Origin: Volucribacter amazonae
Lineage (GTDB): Bacteria > Pseudomonadota > Gammaproteobacteria > Enterobacterales > Pasteurellaceae
Length of the DNA: 64,000 nt
Direction: 5' to 3'
NCBI RefSeq assembly: GCF_029783845.1
Contig: NZ_LWID01000001.1
Coordinates: 124,001-188,000, forward strand
The notes beneath the pieces are model-generated. The model saw only the letters and a list, made by a program, of their open reading frames with translations. It had not been told where the DNA came from and searched no databases. The first letter of the stretch is position 1; the number at the start of each line of letters is the position of its first letter. The position numbers and the translations under genes are program-made. Shown piece after piece: positions 34,590 to 43,800 of this stretch.

Positions 34590-35678
34590 CTACAATACCC
34601 CTTTTGAACTTGGCAACTCATCTCCCTCAACCCGAATAGCTTGTCTTAAGGTTCGTCCAAACACCTTAAACAAACTCTCAATTTTATGATGATCATTCTC
34701 CCCAGTGGCTTTTAAATGCAAAGTAGCTAATAAACTAAAAGCTAAAGATTGGAAAAAATGTTCTGTCATTTCGGTACTAAAATCTCCTACCTTTTCTCGT
34801 TTAAATTTTGCCTTAAATTTAATAAAAGGGCGACCTGATAAATCTAACGCACATTCCGCTCGGCATTCGTCCATGGGTAACACAAAACCAAAACGGGCAA
34901 TCCCTCGTTTATCGCCCAAGGCTTGTTTTAACGCTGTTCCCAAAGCCAATGCGGTATCTTCCACCGTATGATGCTCATCAATATGCAAATCCCCTTTGCA
35001 TTGTACATTCATTCGGAAACCGCCATGGGTAGCAATTTGATCTAGCATATGATCAAAGAAACCCACGCCTGTGCTAATTTGATTGACGCCTGTTTCATCA
35101 AGCCAAACCTGCACCTTAATATCCGTTTCTTTAGTGGTACGCACCACTTCGGCATAACGTGGCTGACGATCTTCAGAAAGTGCGGTGGATTTTGGCAATA
35201 ATTTTTCCACAATCAACGACCAATTAAGTTTTTCAGGGTGATACTGCAACCCTTGAATACCTAGATTTTCTGCTAACTGTACATCGGTAAGACGATCGCC
35301 AATCACAAAACTCGTTTGCGGATCAAAACGTTGTTGTGAAATATATTTATGCAATAATTTCGTTTTCGGTTTACGGCATTGACATTGATCTTCTGGCTTA
35401 TGGGGGCAAATTAACACATCATCAAAAATAATGCCTTGTGAATTAAATATCGCCATTAACGCATTATGCGGCTTATCAAAATCCGCTTGCGGAAAAGAGG
35501 CTGTACCTAAACCATCTTGGTTACTCACCATAACCAAACGATATTTTTGTTGCAACCGCAACAACGCTGGAATAACCATAGGTTCAAGTTTTAATTTTTC
35601 CAAACTATCAATTTGGAAATCTGTTTTAGGTTCATCAATTAATGTACCATCACGATCAATAAATAATGTTGGTTGCAT
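34590..35678 (-). CDS. hisB: Histidinol-phosphatase / imidazoleglycerol-phosphate dehydratase
   Basis: Bifunctional enzyme of histidine synthesis. N-terminal HAD phosphatase half (FIDRDGTLID at 6-15, zinc loop CPHKPEDQCQCRKPK) and C-terminal dehydratase half with HHTVEDTALALG, FFDHMLDQIATHGG and GENDHHKIES metal-binding histidines. 362 residues, normal for the fused form. Uptake signal 35178 lies near the junction. Confidence 0.97.
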   Translation of the reverse strand: MQPTLFIDRDGTLIDEPKTDFQIDSLEKLKLEPMVIPALLRLQQKYRLVMVSNQDGLGTASFPQADFDKPHNALMAIFNSQGIIFDDVLICPHKPEDQCQCRKPKTKLLHKYISQQRFDPQTSFVIGDRLTDVQLAENLGIQGLQYHPEKLNWSLIVEKLLPKSTALSEDRQPRYAEVVRTTKETDIKVQVWLDETGVNQISTGVGFFDHMLDQIATHGGFRMNVQCKGDLHIDEHHTVEDTALALGTALKQALGDKRGIARFGFVLPMDECRAECALDLSGRPFIKFKAKFKREKVGDFSTEMTEHFFQSLAFSLLATLHLKATGENDHHKIESLFKVFGRTLRQAIRVEGDELPSSKGVL

Positions 35679-35711
35679 AGTTTTTCCTTAATTTATCCAT
35701 TTTATTCTCAT

Positions 35712-36770
35712 TTATTTATCTAATTCTTTAAGACTTGTAAGCACGCGTGCATTTTCTTCTGCAATCCCTACCGTAATCCTAACACAATTCTCCAAGCCTA
35801 AAGCATTATGTTGATCACGCAAAATAATGCCTTGTTGCCATAAGGCCTTAAACACCTGTTGACCCTCTTTAAATTTCACCAAAAGGTAATTTGCTTGGCT
35901 TGGGTAAACTTGTTCTACAATGGATAATTGCTGTAATTGATCGGCTAACCATTGGCGTTGCTCCAGGACATCTTGTACTCTCTCTTGCATTTGTTGAATA
36001 CCCTGTGGGGTAAGCGCCTGTGCGGCAATATCTGCCACAGGTACTGGTAACGGATAAGGGGCAATCACTTTTTGTAGGGTAGCGATTAACTCTGGATTAG
36101 CAAGGGTAAAACCACAACGTAAGCCTGCTAAGGCAAAGGCTTTGGATAAGGTACGAATAATCGCCAAGTTAGGATAATTTGCTAGTTCGTTAGCTAAAGT
36201 AGCTTGCGGTGCAAATTCAATATAAGCCTCATCAACCACCACAATGGCTTTATTTTGCGTTATCGCTAATAAACGTAGCAAATCCTGCCGATTAAGCAAG
36301 TTGCCAGTGGGATTATTAGGGCTGCATACAAACACCACTTTGACTTTTTCTAAATTTTGCTCAATATTCGCCAAATCTAGCTGAAAATCAGCAGTTAATG
36401 GCACAATTTTACGCTCAATTCCGCAAGTTTCCGCGCTTACTGCATACATTCCATAGGTAGGGGGGCAATATAAAATAGCCTCGTCATTTTCACAAAAAGC
36501 CCGAATAATTAATTCAATACTTTCATCTCCTCCTCTGCTCACTAACACATTTTCTGTGGCGACACCGGCATAGCGTGCATAATTGTCAATTACCGCTTGC
36601 GGTTGCGGATCAGGATAACGATTAAATTGGCGTTGGCTTAAATTAAAATCTGGCGATAATGCATATTCATTTGCATTAAGCCAAATATTGCCCTTTCCCC
36701 CTAAACGGCGAGCGGATTGATAAGGGGTTAATGCTTGAATATTTTTTCTTGAAAGTGCTGAGATAGTCAT
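35712..36770 (-). CDS. hisC: Histidinol-phosphate aminotransferase
   Basis: Class-I/II PLP aminotransferase making histidinol phosphate. 352 residues; SPNNPTGNLL, VVDEAYIEF with PLP-binding Asp, and TLSKAFALAGLRCGF with the Schiff-base Lys. It lies between hisD and hisB. Confidence 0.96.
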   Translation of the reverse strand: MTISALSRKNIQALTPYQSARRLGGKGNIWLNANEYALSPDFNLSQRQFNRYPDPQPQAVIDNYARYAGVATENVLVSRGGDESIELIIRAFCENDEAILYCPPTYGMYAVSAETCGIERKIVPLTADFQLDLANIEQNLEKVKVVFVCSPNNPTGNLLNRQDLLRLLAITQNKAIVVVDEAYIEFAPQATLANELANYPNLAIIRTLSKAFALAGLRCGFTLANPELIATLQKVIAPYPLPVPVADIAAQALTPQGIQQMQERVQDVLEQRQWLADQLQQLSIVEQVYPSQANYLLVKFKEGQQVFKALWQQGIILRDQHNALGLENCVRITVGIAEENARVLTSLKELDK

Positions 36771-36797
36771 ATTGTTTTCCTATTGTGTTTGCTGTTA

Positions 36798-36841
36798 TAT
36801 AGTCGTCCCACTTTGTCTTATGTTAAATTGAAACAACTATA
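36798..36841. repeat. Correia-like repeat, 44-bp deletion form inside the his operon
   Basis: TATAGTCGTCCCACTTTG joined to TCTTATGTTAAATTGAAACA and ACTATA: both ends are present while the roughly 60-bp centre is missing. It sits in the 109-bp gap between hisD and hisC together with an uptake signal (36861-36869). Confidence 0.75.
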
Positions 36842-36879
36842 TTAATCCTTTTATTGGTTAAAGTGCGGTCATTTTTCCA

Positions 36880-38166
36880 TTATTTTTGAGCCAATTTTGC
36901 CAAACGAATACTTACCGCCTGTTTATGTGCTTCCAGTTGTTCTGCTGTTGCCATTAACTCAACGGTTTTGGCTAAATCGGCAAAACCTTGTGGGGTTAAT
37001 TCTTGCACCGTCATTCGTTTGCTAAAATCCGCCAATCCTAAGCTGGAATAAGTTTTGGTATAGCCATAAGTGGGTAAAACGTGATTAGTGCCTGAGGCAT
37101 AATCGCCCATACTTTCTGGCGAATAAGCACCGAGGAAAATAGAACCCGCATTATCTAACAATGGTAATAATTGGCGAGCATTCTCCACTTGCACCACCAA
37201 ATGCTCTGGGGCATATTGATTGCTAATGGCAATACATTCATTTAAATCTTTTGCTAGCAAAATACGACTATGCTGCAATGCCTTGCGAGCAGTTTCTGCT
37301 CGTGGTAATTGTGCTAATTGGCGTTCAATAGCATCAAGAGTATTTTGGGCGAGCTGTTTACTGTCAGTAACCAGCATTACTTGGCTGTCTGCACCATGTT
37401 CCGCTTGGGATAAGAGATCACTTGCCACAAACTCCGCATCAGCAAATTTATCTGCAATCACTAGCACTTCTGACGGTCCAGCTGGCATATCAATCGCTGT
37501 ACCTAATTGTTGCACTTGACGTTTTGCCTCCGTAACAAAAGCATTACCTGGTCCAAAAATCTTATCTACTTTGCTAACAGTTTGCGTGCCTTGTGCCATG
37601 GCAAAAATTGCCTGTGCCCCACCGACAGTATAAATCTTATCCACACCACATAAATTCGCCGTATATAAAATTTCATCGGCAATAGGCGGCGGACTACATA
37701 ACACAATTTGCTTACAACCTGCCAATTTCGCCGGAATTGCCAACATTAACACCGTAGAAAATAACGGCGCAGAACCACCCGGAATATACAAGCCCACCCT
37801 ATTAATAGGACGCGTTATCACTTGGCAACGCACGCCTTTTTGCGTTTCAATATCCACCTCTTGTGGTTGTTGAGCCTGATGAAAGGCATAAATATTGGCA
37901 TAGGCGTTTTGAATAGCTTGTTTTAACTCATCATTAATACGTTGACTGGCTTGTTCAATTTGTTGTGGCGTAACCACTAATTCATTGAGTTTACAACCAT
38001 CAAATTTCTCCGCCAATGCCAATAAGGCTTGATCGCCTTGTTGTTCAACGAAAACACGAATATTATCCACCGCATTTTTTACCGATTGCCCCGCAGAAAT
38101 CGCAGGACGTGTTAAAACTTGTTGTTGCTGTGTTAAGGTTAATTCCGCCCAGTTAATCATTTGCAT
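36880..38166 (-). CDS. hisD: Histidinol dehydrogenase
   Basis: Zinc-dependent four-electron oxidation of histidinol to histidine, the last step of the pathway. It shows GLYIPGGSAPLFSTVLMLAIP, the signature block with GPSEVLVIAD, QAEHGADSQ and the catalytic APEHL region. ATG 38166 (AAGGA 7 bases upstream) is chosen over a TTG at 38172; 428 residues. Confidence 0.96.
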   Translation of the reverse strand: MQMINWAELTLTQQQQVLTRPAISAGQSVKNAVDNIRVFVEQQGDQALLALAEKFDGCKLNELVVTPQQIEQASQRINDELKQAIQNAYANIYAFHQAQQPQEVDIETQKGVRCQVITRPINRVGLYIPGGSAPLFSTVLMLAIPAKLAGCKQIVLCSPPPIADEILYTANLCGVDKIYTVGGAQAIFAMAQGTQTVSKVDKIFGPGNAFVTEAKRQVQQLGTAIDMPAGPSEVLVIADKFADAEFVASDLLSQAEHGADSQVMLVTDSKQLAQNTLDAIERQLAQLPRAETARKALQHSRILLAKDLNECIAISNQYAPEHLVVQVENARQLLPLLDNAGSIFLGAYSPESMGDYASGTNHVLPTYGYTKTYSSLGLADFSKRMTVQELTPQGFADLAKTVELMATAEQLEAHKQAVSIRLAKLAQK

Positions 38167-38187
38167 AATCAATTCCTTTTCCGTTAA

Positions 38188-39087
38188 TTACTCTAACATT
38201 TTCTCAATCGGTAAAACCAAAATAGAACTTGCCCCAATTTCTTTTAAGCGTTCCATCGTTTCCCAAAATAGATTTTCTTGGCTAACCACGTGCATTGCCA
38301 CTTTATTGCTATCTTCCGCTAACGCCAAAATAGTAGGATTTTCTACGCCAGGCAATAATGCCGTAATTTCCGCCAATTTATCTTTTGGAGCGTGCAACAT
38401 AATATACTTACTTTCATTCGCTTGTTGTACCCCTTGAATACGTGTTAATAACCGATCCACTAATGCCTGTTTTTCCTCGTCTAAGGGCAAAGCTCGCTGA
38501 ATTAAACAAGATTTAGAGCGATAAATCACTTCCACTTCTCGCAAACCGTTCGCCTCCAACGTCGCTCCTGATGACACTAAATCACAAATGGCGGTGGCTA
38601 ATCCTGCACTTGGCGCAACCTCCACTGACCCCGTTAATAAACAATTTTTAAATTTCACACCTTGCTGTTGCATATAACGTTTTAACAAATTTGGATAGGA
38701 AGTGGCGATACGTGCATTATTTAAATCTTGTATGCTTTGATAAGGCATTTCTCTTGGTAATGCAATTGATAAACGGCAACCGCCAAAATCCAAACGGCGT
38801 AATTTTTTATAGCTGACCTGTTCGCCCGCAGAAGTTCGTGCTAATTCTTCTTCCTCCAACACATTCTCGCCAATAATACCCAGATCAACCACGCCATCAA
38901 ACACTAAACCGGGAATGTCATCATCACGCACTCGCAAAATCTCAAGGGGCATATTTTCCGCATAAGCAATTAAACGTTGCTCATTCCAATTAATTTTTAC
39001 CCCACATTGTTTTAACAATGCCTGTGATTCTTGACTTAAACGTCCTGATTTTTGCATCGCAATTCTAATTCGATTATTTGTCATCAT
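38188..39087 (-). CDS. hisG: ATP phosphoribosyltransferase, long form
   Basis: First and feedback-inhibited step of histidine synthesis. The start is placed at the double ATG 39087/39084 behind AAGGA, giving 299 residues, the E. coli length; the longer frame from 39126 would run into the attenuator. Catalytic stretch DDIPGLVFDGVVDLGIIGEN, phosphate-binding GATLEANGLREVEV, and the C-terminal regulatory domain ESKYIMLHAPKDKL typical of the histidine-inhibited long form. Confidence 0.97.
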   Translation of the reverse strand: MMTNNRIRIAMQKSGRLSQESQALLKQCGVKINWNEQRLIAYAENMPLEILRVRDDDIPGLVFDGVVDLGIIGENVLEEEELARTSAGEQVSYKKLRRLDFGGCRLSIALPREMPYQSIQDLNNARIATSYPNLLKRYMQQQGVKFKNCLLTGSVEVAPSAGLATAICDLVSSGATLEANGLREVEVIYRSKSCLIQRALPLDEEKQALVDRLLTRIQGVQQANESKYIMLHAPKDKLAEITALLPGVENPTILALAEDSNKVAMHVVSQENLFWETMERLKEIGASSILVLPIEKMLE

Positions 39088-39128
39088 TTTTTCCTTTTTT
39101 ATTACTGAAACATTTATGTTAACCAAAC

Positions 39129-39160
39129 AAAAACCCCTCGAAAGTTCACTTCCGAGGGGT
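39129..39160 (-). terminator. his operon attenuator terminator
   Basis: Minus strand: ACCCCTCG pairs with CGAGGGGT followed by a U-run, 42 bases before hisG. The competing antiterminator is also visible: ACTTCCGAG (39188-39196) is exactly complementary over 9 bases to CTCGGAAGT (39148-39156), which overlaps the terminator's left arm. Confidence 0.9.
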
Positions 39161-39233
39161 GGTAAAATTGTTAATTTATACGCATTGCTCGGAAGTCCTA
39201 TCTTCCAAGCAACACCAAACGCCTGAAAGATAA

Positions 39234-39275
39234 TCAGGTATGATGGTGATGATGAGCAGTGCGTTTGAAAATCAT
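39234..39275 (-). CDS. hisL: his operon leader peptide
   Basis: A 13-residue peptide M-I-F-K-R-T-A-H-H-H-H-H-T with five consecutive histidines, preceded by AAAGGA. When histidyl-tRNA is scarce the ribosome stalls on these codons and allows the antiterminator to form. The stop codon lies 38 bases before the antiterminator arm. Confidence 0.93.
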   Translation of the reverse strand: MIFKRTAHHHHHT

Positions 39276-39305
39276 AATATTGTCCTTTTGTGTTAAGTGG
39301 TTTTT

Positions 39306-39334
39306 AACATACGCCGATTAAAATAAAATTGCAA
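39306..39334 (-). promoter_or_regulatory. Predicted his operon promoter
   Basis: Minus strand -35 TTGCAA (39329-39334), 17-base spacer, -10 TATGTT (39306-39311). The expected start lies about 25 bases before hisL. Confidence 0.6.
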
Positions 39335-39561
39335 GTGTTTTTTCATAGATTTTTTTGGGTTTTATCACAAAAAAATATCAATTAACCGCCAAATTTCCTC
39401 TTTACTTATATTGACGCCAATCGTTTTTTTTTTACAATCTGGAAGTTTTAGCCTTAATCTCATTAAATAAAAAATTTAATGAAAATACATCATTTAATAC
39501 GACAGAATTTGTCGCTACCCATACTATACTTTGTTACAAACATTGAATAAATAGGTTATTT

Positions 39562-40365
39562 ATGCAAGCTAAACATCAATACTTAAATACATTTGTACGA
39601 GGAAAATTTTTCCACGATTTTATTTTAACGGTCATTATTGTTAATGCTGCGGTTATTGGATTATCCACTTATCCAACTATTGAAAAAAATTATAATGATT
39701 TATTAACCGCACTTAATCGAATTTGTACAATTATCTTTGTCATTGAATTTATTCTTAGAATTTACACTTATAAAATGAGATTTTTTAAACGGCGTTGGGA
39801 TATTTTCGATCTTATCGTTGTTATTATTTCTTTAGTACCAGAAACCTCGGTTGCTTCTGTATTTAGGTTTTTACGAATAATCCGTATATTACGGCTTATT
39901 TCTATCATTCCACAAATTCAATTTATTACACAAGTGTTGTTAAAAACACTCTCTTCAATTTTTAGTGTGGGTATTCTGTTAATGGTAGTTTACTATGTCT
40001 ATGCCGTTATTGTAACAAACTTATATGCCCACGATTTTCCAGAATTATTCGGCACAATCAATGAAAGTTATTATACCTTATTTCAAATGATGACCTTTGA
40101 TAGTTGGTCATCTGGCATTGTCCGCCCAGTAATGCAACACCATCCTTATTCTTGGATAGTTTTTATTAGTTTTATTATTATCGCTACTTATATTGTACTT
40201 AATATTGTTATTGGCATTATCGTAGATTGTATTAATGAGATAAAAGGTAATGAAGAAAAAGAAGTTTGCGAAAAAACAGAGTTAGTTTATCAAAATATGA
40301 TTAATCAGCTACAACAATTACAGGAGGAAATAAAGCAATTAAAAAATAAAATAGATCCAAACTAA
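39562..40365 (+). CDS. Bacterial voltage-gated cation channel (NaChBac/BacNav family) with TFDSWSS filter
   Basis: A 267-residue six-helix channel subunit that should assemble as a tetramer. S4 has four arginines at three-residue spacing (Arg102, 105, 108, 111 in FRFLRIIRILRLI). The pore helix and filter read T178-F-D-S-W-S-S; NavAb and NaChBac have TLESW. A C-terminal coiled coil (MINQLQQLQEEIKQLKNKI) follows S6, as in BacNav channels. The Glu-to-Asp change in the filter makes ion selectivity uncertain. An uptake signal inside (39706) suggests the gene is long resident. A repeat-protein gene follows 41 bases downstream and is probably cotranscribed. Confidence 0.85.
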   Translation: MQAKHQYLNTFVRGKFFHDFILTVIIVNAAVIGLSTYPTIEKNYNDLLTALNRICTIIFVIEFILRIYTYKMRFFKRRWDIFDLIVVIISLVPETSVASVFRFLRIIRILRLISIIPQIQFITQVLLKTLSSIFSVGILLMVVYYVYAVIVTNLYAHDFPELFGTINESYYTLFQMMTFDSWSSGIVRPVMQHHPYSWIVFISFIIIATYIVLNIVIGIIVDCINEIKGNEEKEVCEKTELVYQNMINQLQQLQEEIKQLKNKIDPN

Positions 40366-40406
40366 ATCAAATAAACATTAATCATTCTAAACATAAGGAG
40401 AAATTT

Positions 40407-40727
40407 ATGCCTGATATTCATTTACCTAAAGATTGGGTTTGCGATGGTAAAACCTTAAAACCTAAATATGGTGCAACTTCTTCAAATACTTGGGAATTTG
40501 ATGGACGTTACCTAAAACCTAGAACAGGAGCAAGCGCTTCCAATAGCTGGGAATTTGATGGGCGTACCTTAAAACCTCGGGTAGGAGTTAATTCAAAAAA
40601 TACTTGGGAACTTGATGGACGAGGTAATATTAAACCTCGTGTAGGTGCTAATCGTAATAATACCTATAGCCTCAATGGCAATTCAATATTAGTGGTTTAT
40701 GGGCAAATTATACTCGCTCTTTGGTAA
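40407..40727 (+). CDS. 19-residue WEFDG repeat protein, unknown function
   Basis: 106 residues made of five near-identical 19-residue units starting at W10, W29, W48, W67 and Y87, each W-E-F-D-G-R-x-L-K-P-R-x-G-A-x-x-x-N-T; the last is degenerate and runs into a hydrophobic tail (ILVVYGQIILALW). No signal peptide. A strong AAGGAG precedes the ATG. I do not recognise the family; the pattern suggests stacked short beta-hairpins. It follows the channel gene by 41 bases with no terminator between, and a terminator-like hairpin follows it, so the channel is its likely functional partner rather than the DUF262 island. Confidence 0.7.
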   Translation: MPDIHLPKDWVCDGKTLKPKYGATSSNTWEFDGRYLKPRTGASASNSWEFDGRTLKPRVGVNSKNTWELDGRGNIKPRVGANRNNTYSLNGNSILVVYGQIILALW

Positions 40728-40732
40728 AAAAT

Positions 40733-40766
40733 ATAAACTCACTGTTCAAATATGCAGTGAGTTTAT
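40733..40766 (+). terminator. Terminator after the channel/repeat-protein pair
   Basis: ATAAACTCACTG (40733-40744) pairs with CAGTGAGTTTAT (40755-40766). It separates the pair from the DUF262 island. Confidence 0.7.
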
Positions 40767-40859
40767 TTCCCTCAAAAGATAAAACATTTCTATATAAACA
40801 AGTTATAAACGATAAAATAATATTACTATAAAAAATCTGAAATCAACAAGGGTAAGTTT

Positions 40860-43800
40860 ATGAAAAACACAAAAATTAAGGTAAAAACTATACAGCAAAT
40901 ATTAAAAAATAAAAATATATCTATTCCTAATTATCAATATGATTATCTTTGGGAAGATGATTATGTTAATCAACTTCTTATAGATCTATTATTCCATTTT
41001 AAGAAAAAAACCACTTATCAATTAGGTACAGTGATTATTCATAGAAACAAAAAAAACAATACTTTAAATATTATTGACGGCTATCAGCGTTTGATTATTC
41101 TAGCCATATTATTTTATGGATTAGATAATAATACTGAACTTGGAAAATCTTTATTGGCATTAAAAAGAGAAATATTTAATGATAAAAATCACCAAAAAAT
41201 TATCAATCATTATAATCTTATAAAATCATTTATTGATCAACAATTTGATCATGAACAGTTAAAATATGAATTTATCGATCATATCAAAAAATATACTATA
41301 AGCTATATTGAAACAACAAATTTATCACAAGCCATTAAAATCCTTAAATCACAAAATACGACCAATAAGATTATCGCCAATAATGGATTATTAGAACTCC
41401 ACTATTCAACAAAAACCATTGATAATAAACAAAATATTAGTCCTCATAAAGCATATTCATTAACAATTAACCAACTTATCAATAAAAAATATATTATCCC
41501 ACTTAGCCAACATCATTATGATTGGCAAAAATCAGAAATAGAACAACTGTTGAATGATTTAAATAATGCTTATAAGAAAGGTGAAGAATTTTATTTTGCT
41601 ACTTTATTGTTAAATAAGAAGCAAGATAATTGCTATGAAGTAATCGACGGGCAATATTATCTCATTATACTAAAATTATTAATAATATTTTGCTTATGCT
41701 GGAATAAAAAGGATAAACGTGCATTAGAATTTAATTTTGAATTATCTTTCCCTTATCAACAAGAATACAATAATATATTTACAAAATTATCAAATGAAAG
41801 TTTCTTAAGTTCTAAAAGTATAGATGAAATCAAAGAAAAAAATACGCATTACTTGCAGAATTTGTATGATATTATAAAGAACTATTTATATTATAGTGAT
41901 ATTAGTTCTAATATAAAAGGAATAGAAGAAGATTATATAAAATTTATCTTCAATAAGGTTAATCTATTTCATATGGAACTTGCTAGCCATATTGATATTA
42001 AACATTATTTTAACATCATAAATCAACAAACTAAACAATTAACAGTTCAACAAGTAATTAAATCAAAGTTTATAAGTAAACTTAATAAAACCCAGAAAGA
42101 ATCCTTTTGCCATATTTGGGATTATTGTGCCAATATGGATAGCTATCTTTTACAGGAAATTGAACCAAATAATGATGCTTTCCTTAATGCTCTCAACAAT
42201 ATTTTATTTGGCAAAGAAAATATTAACCAAGGTTATTTAGAATATAGCGGTAAAGAAATATTAACTCATAAAATAATAACCAAAGATAATTATCATTATC
42301 CGATAAGTAATGATCAACAGGATAATAAACGACAAAAATACCAATTAATTTTTGATTTGGTGGAAAAAGAGAAAATTAACCAACGTGATTTACAGGGCTG
42401 TGGTAAAGATATATTAACTAATCAAGCAATGATAGAGAATAATGGTAATAATCTAACAATCAATCATAAAAATAATAATTTGCATAAATATCAATCAATT
42501 ATTGATTTTCCTCAATTCTTAATGTTAGCACTGGAAATTTTTAAAGAAAAAAACAACAATACTAGCAAAGATATAGATCTAAATACAGCAGAAATAATGG
42601 AAAGATTTGATAACTATTTTCTACTATATTTTGATGGTCAAGCAATGGATTTTATTATTCATTTATTTAAATTACGTATGATTTTTGATAACTATATTAT
42701 AAAAATTGATCATAGCAACAATAAAAACTTTGTTCTTTATCATTATAATAGCAACAAAAACTTACTCACAAATACTTTTGATAATCAAGAAGAAAATAAG
42801 CATATTACTATGTTATTATCGGTGCTTTATCTTTCTTGTAAAAATGACGGAATTCAAGAAAGAAAAGATACTAATTTTCTGGAAGACAACTATATACATT
42901 GGCTATATAAAATAGTTAGTCATATTTATAATAGGGATAATCATTCAATAACTGCACAGCAATACATTATTCAGCTGCAGGAGCTAGCTCATAATGAATT
43001 TAAAAACCGGAAAAATTTTTATAGAGGTAAAGATATACCACAATTTTTGTTTTTCTATCTGGATTATTTATTATGGTTAGATTATAAAACAGAAAAAGAA
43101 TATTTTAAAAATATTGAGGATAAGGTAAAAAAATATATTGATATTGATAATTTTAGCTTTACAGACAATAACTATATAATCGAATATTATGAAATAAACG
43201 GACAATACTTGGATGAAGTATTCACAAGAGATTGTAAAGATTATTTTGGTAATTTATTTTTAATACCACAACAGCAATACTATTGTTTACATAACAAAAC
43301 TTGGCAAGAAAAACGCAATCAATATGATATAACAGAAAAAATGAAATTAAATTGCCTCAGCATTAAGCAAGCCATAATGTTTAGTTATGAAAACTGGACA
43401 TTGTATGAAAGTGCTGATCATTTAATAAAAATGAGAAAGTTCATGTTTAAAAATGAAGAATATAACTGTTGTTGGCCTTCAATTAATGTTATTGGCATTG
43501 GCGAAATGGGAATTGAGGTGGTAAATAATCTTATTAGAAATCAATCTTCAATATTAGTTGAAGGTGCTGATACTAAAATTAATTTTCATGCTATAGGTAC
43601 AGATAGCAAACGATTAGAAAAGAGTTTAGCCAAAACAATAAAAATTGATGAAATTGTTGTAAAAGGTGTAAGTAAAGGCGTCAACACTGAACAGAATATT
43701 GCATTAGCCCTGCAAGCTCATCAGGCGATGAATGAGGCTAATGAAAATATTAGCCTAATAGACTATATTAGTATTGTGATTACCAGTATAGATTGTGACA

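Noticed and set aside
39088..39126. Longer hisG start at 39126
   Set aside because: It would place the start in the attenuator U-run; the double ATG at 39087 has a Shine-Dalgarno and gives the family length.
39562..40365. Potassium channel (Kch type)
   Set aside because: No TVGYG filter; the filter and S4 pattern fit the BacNav family.
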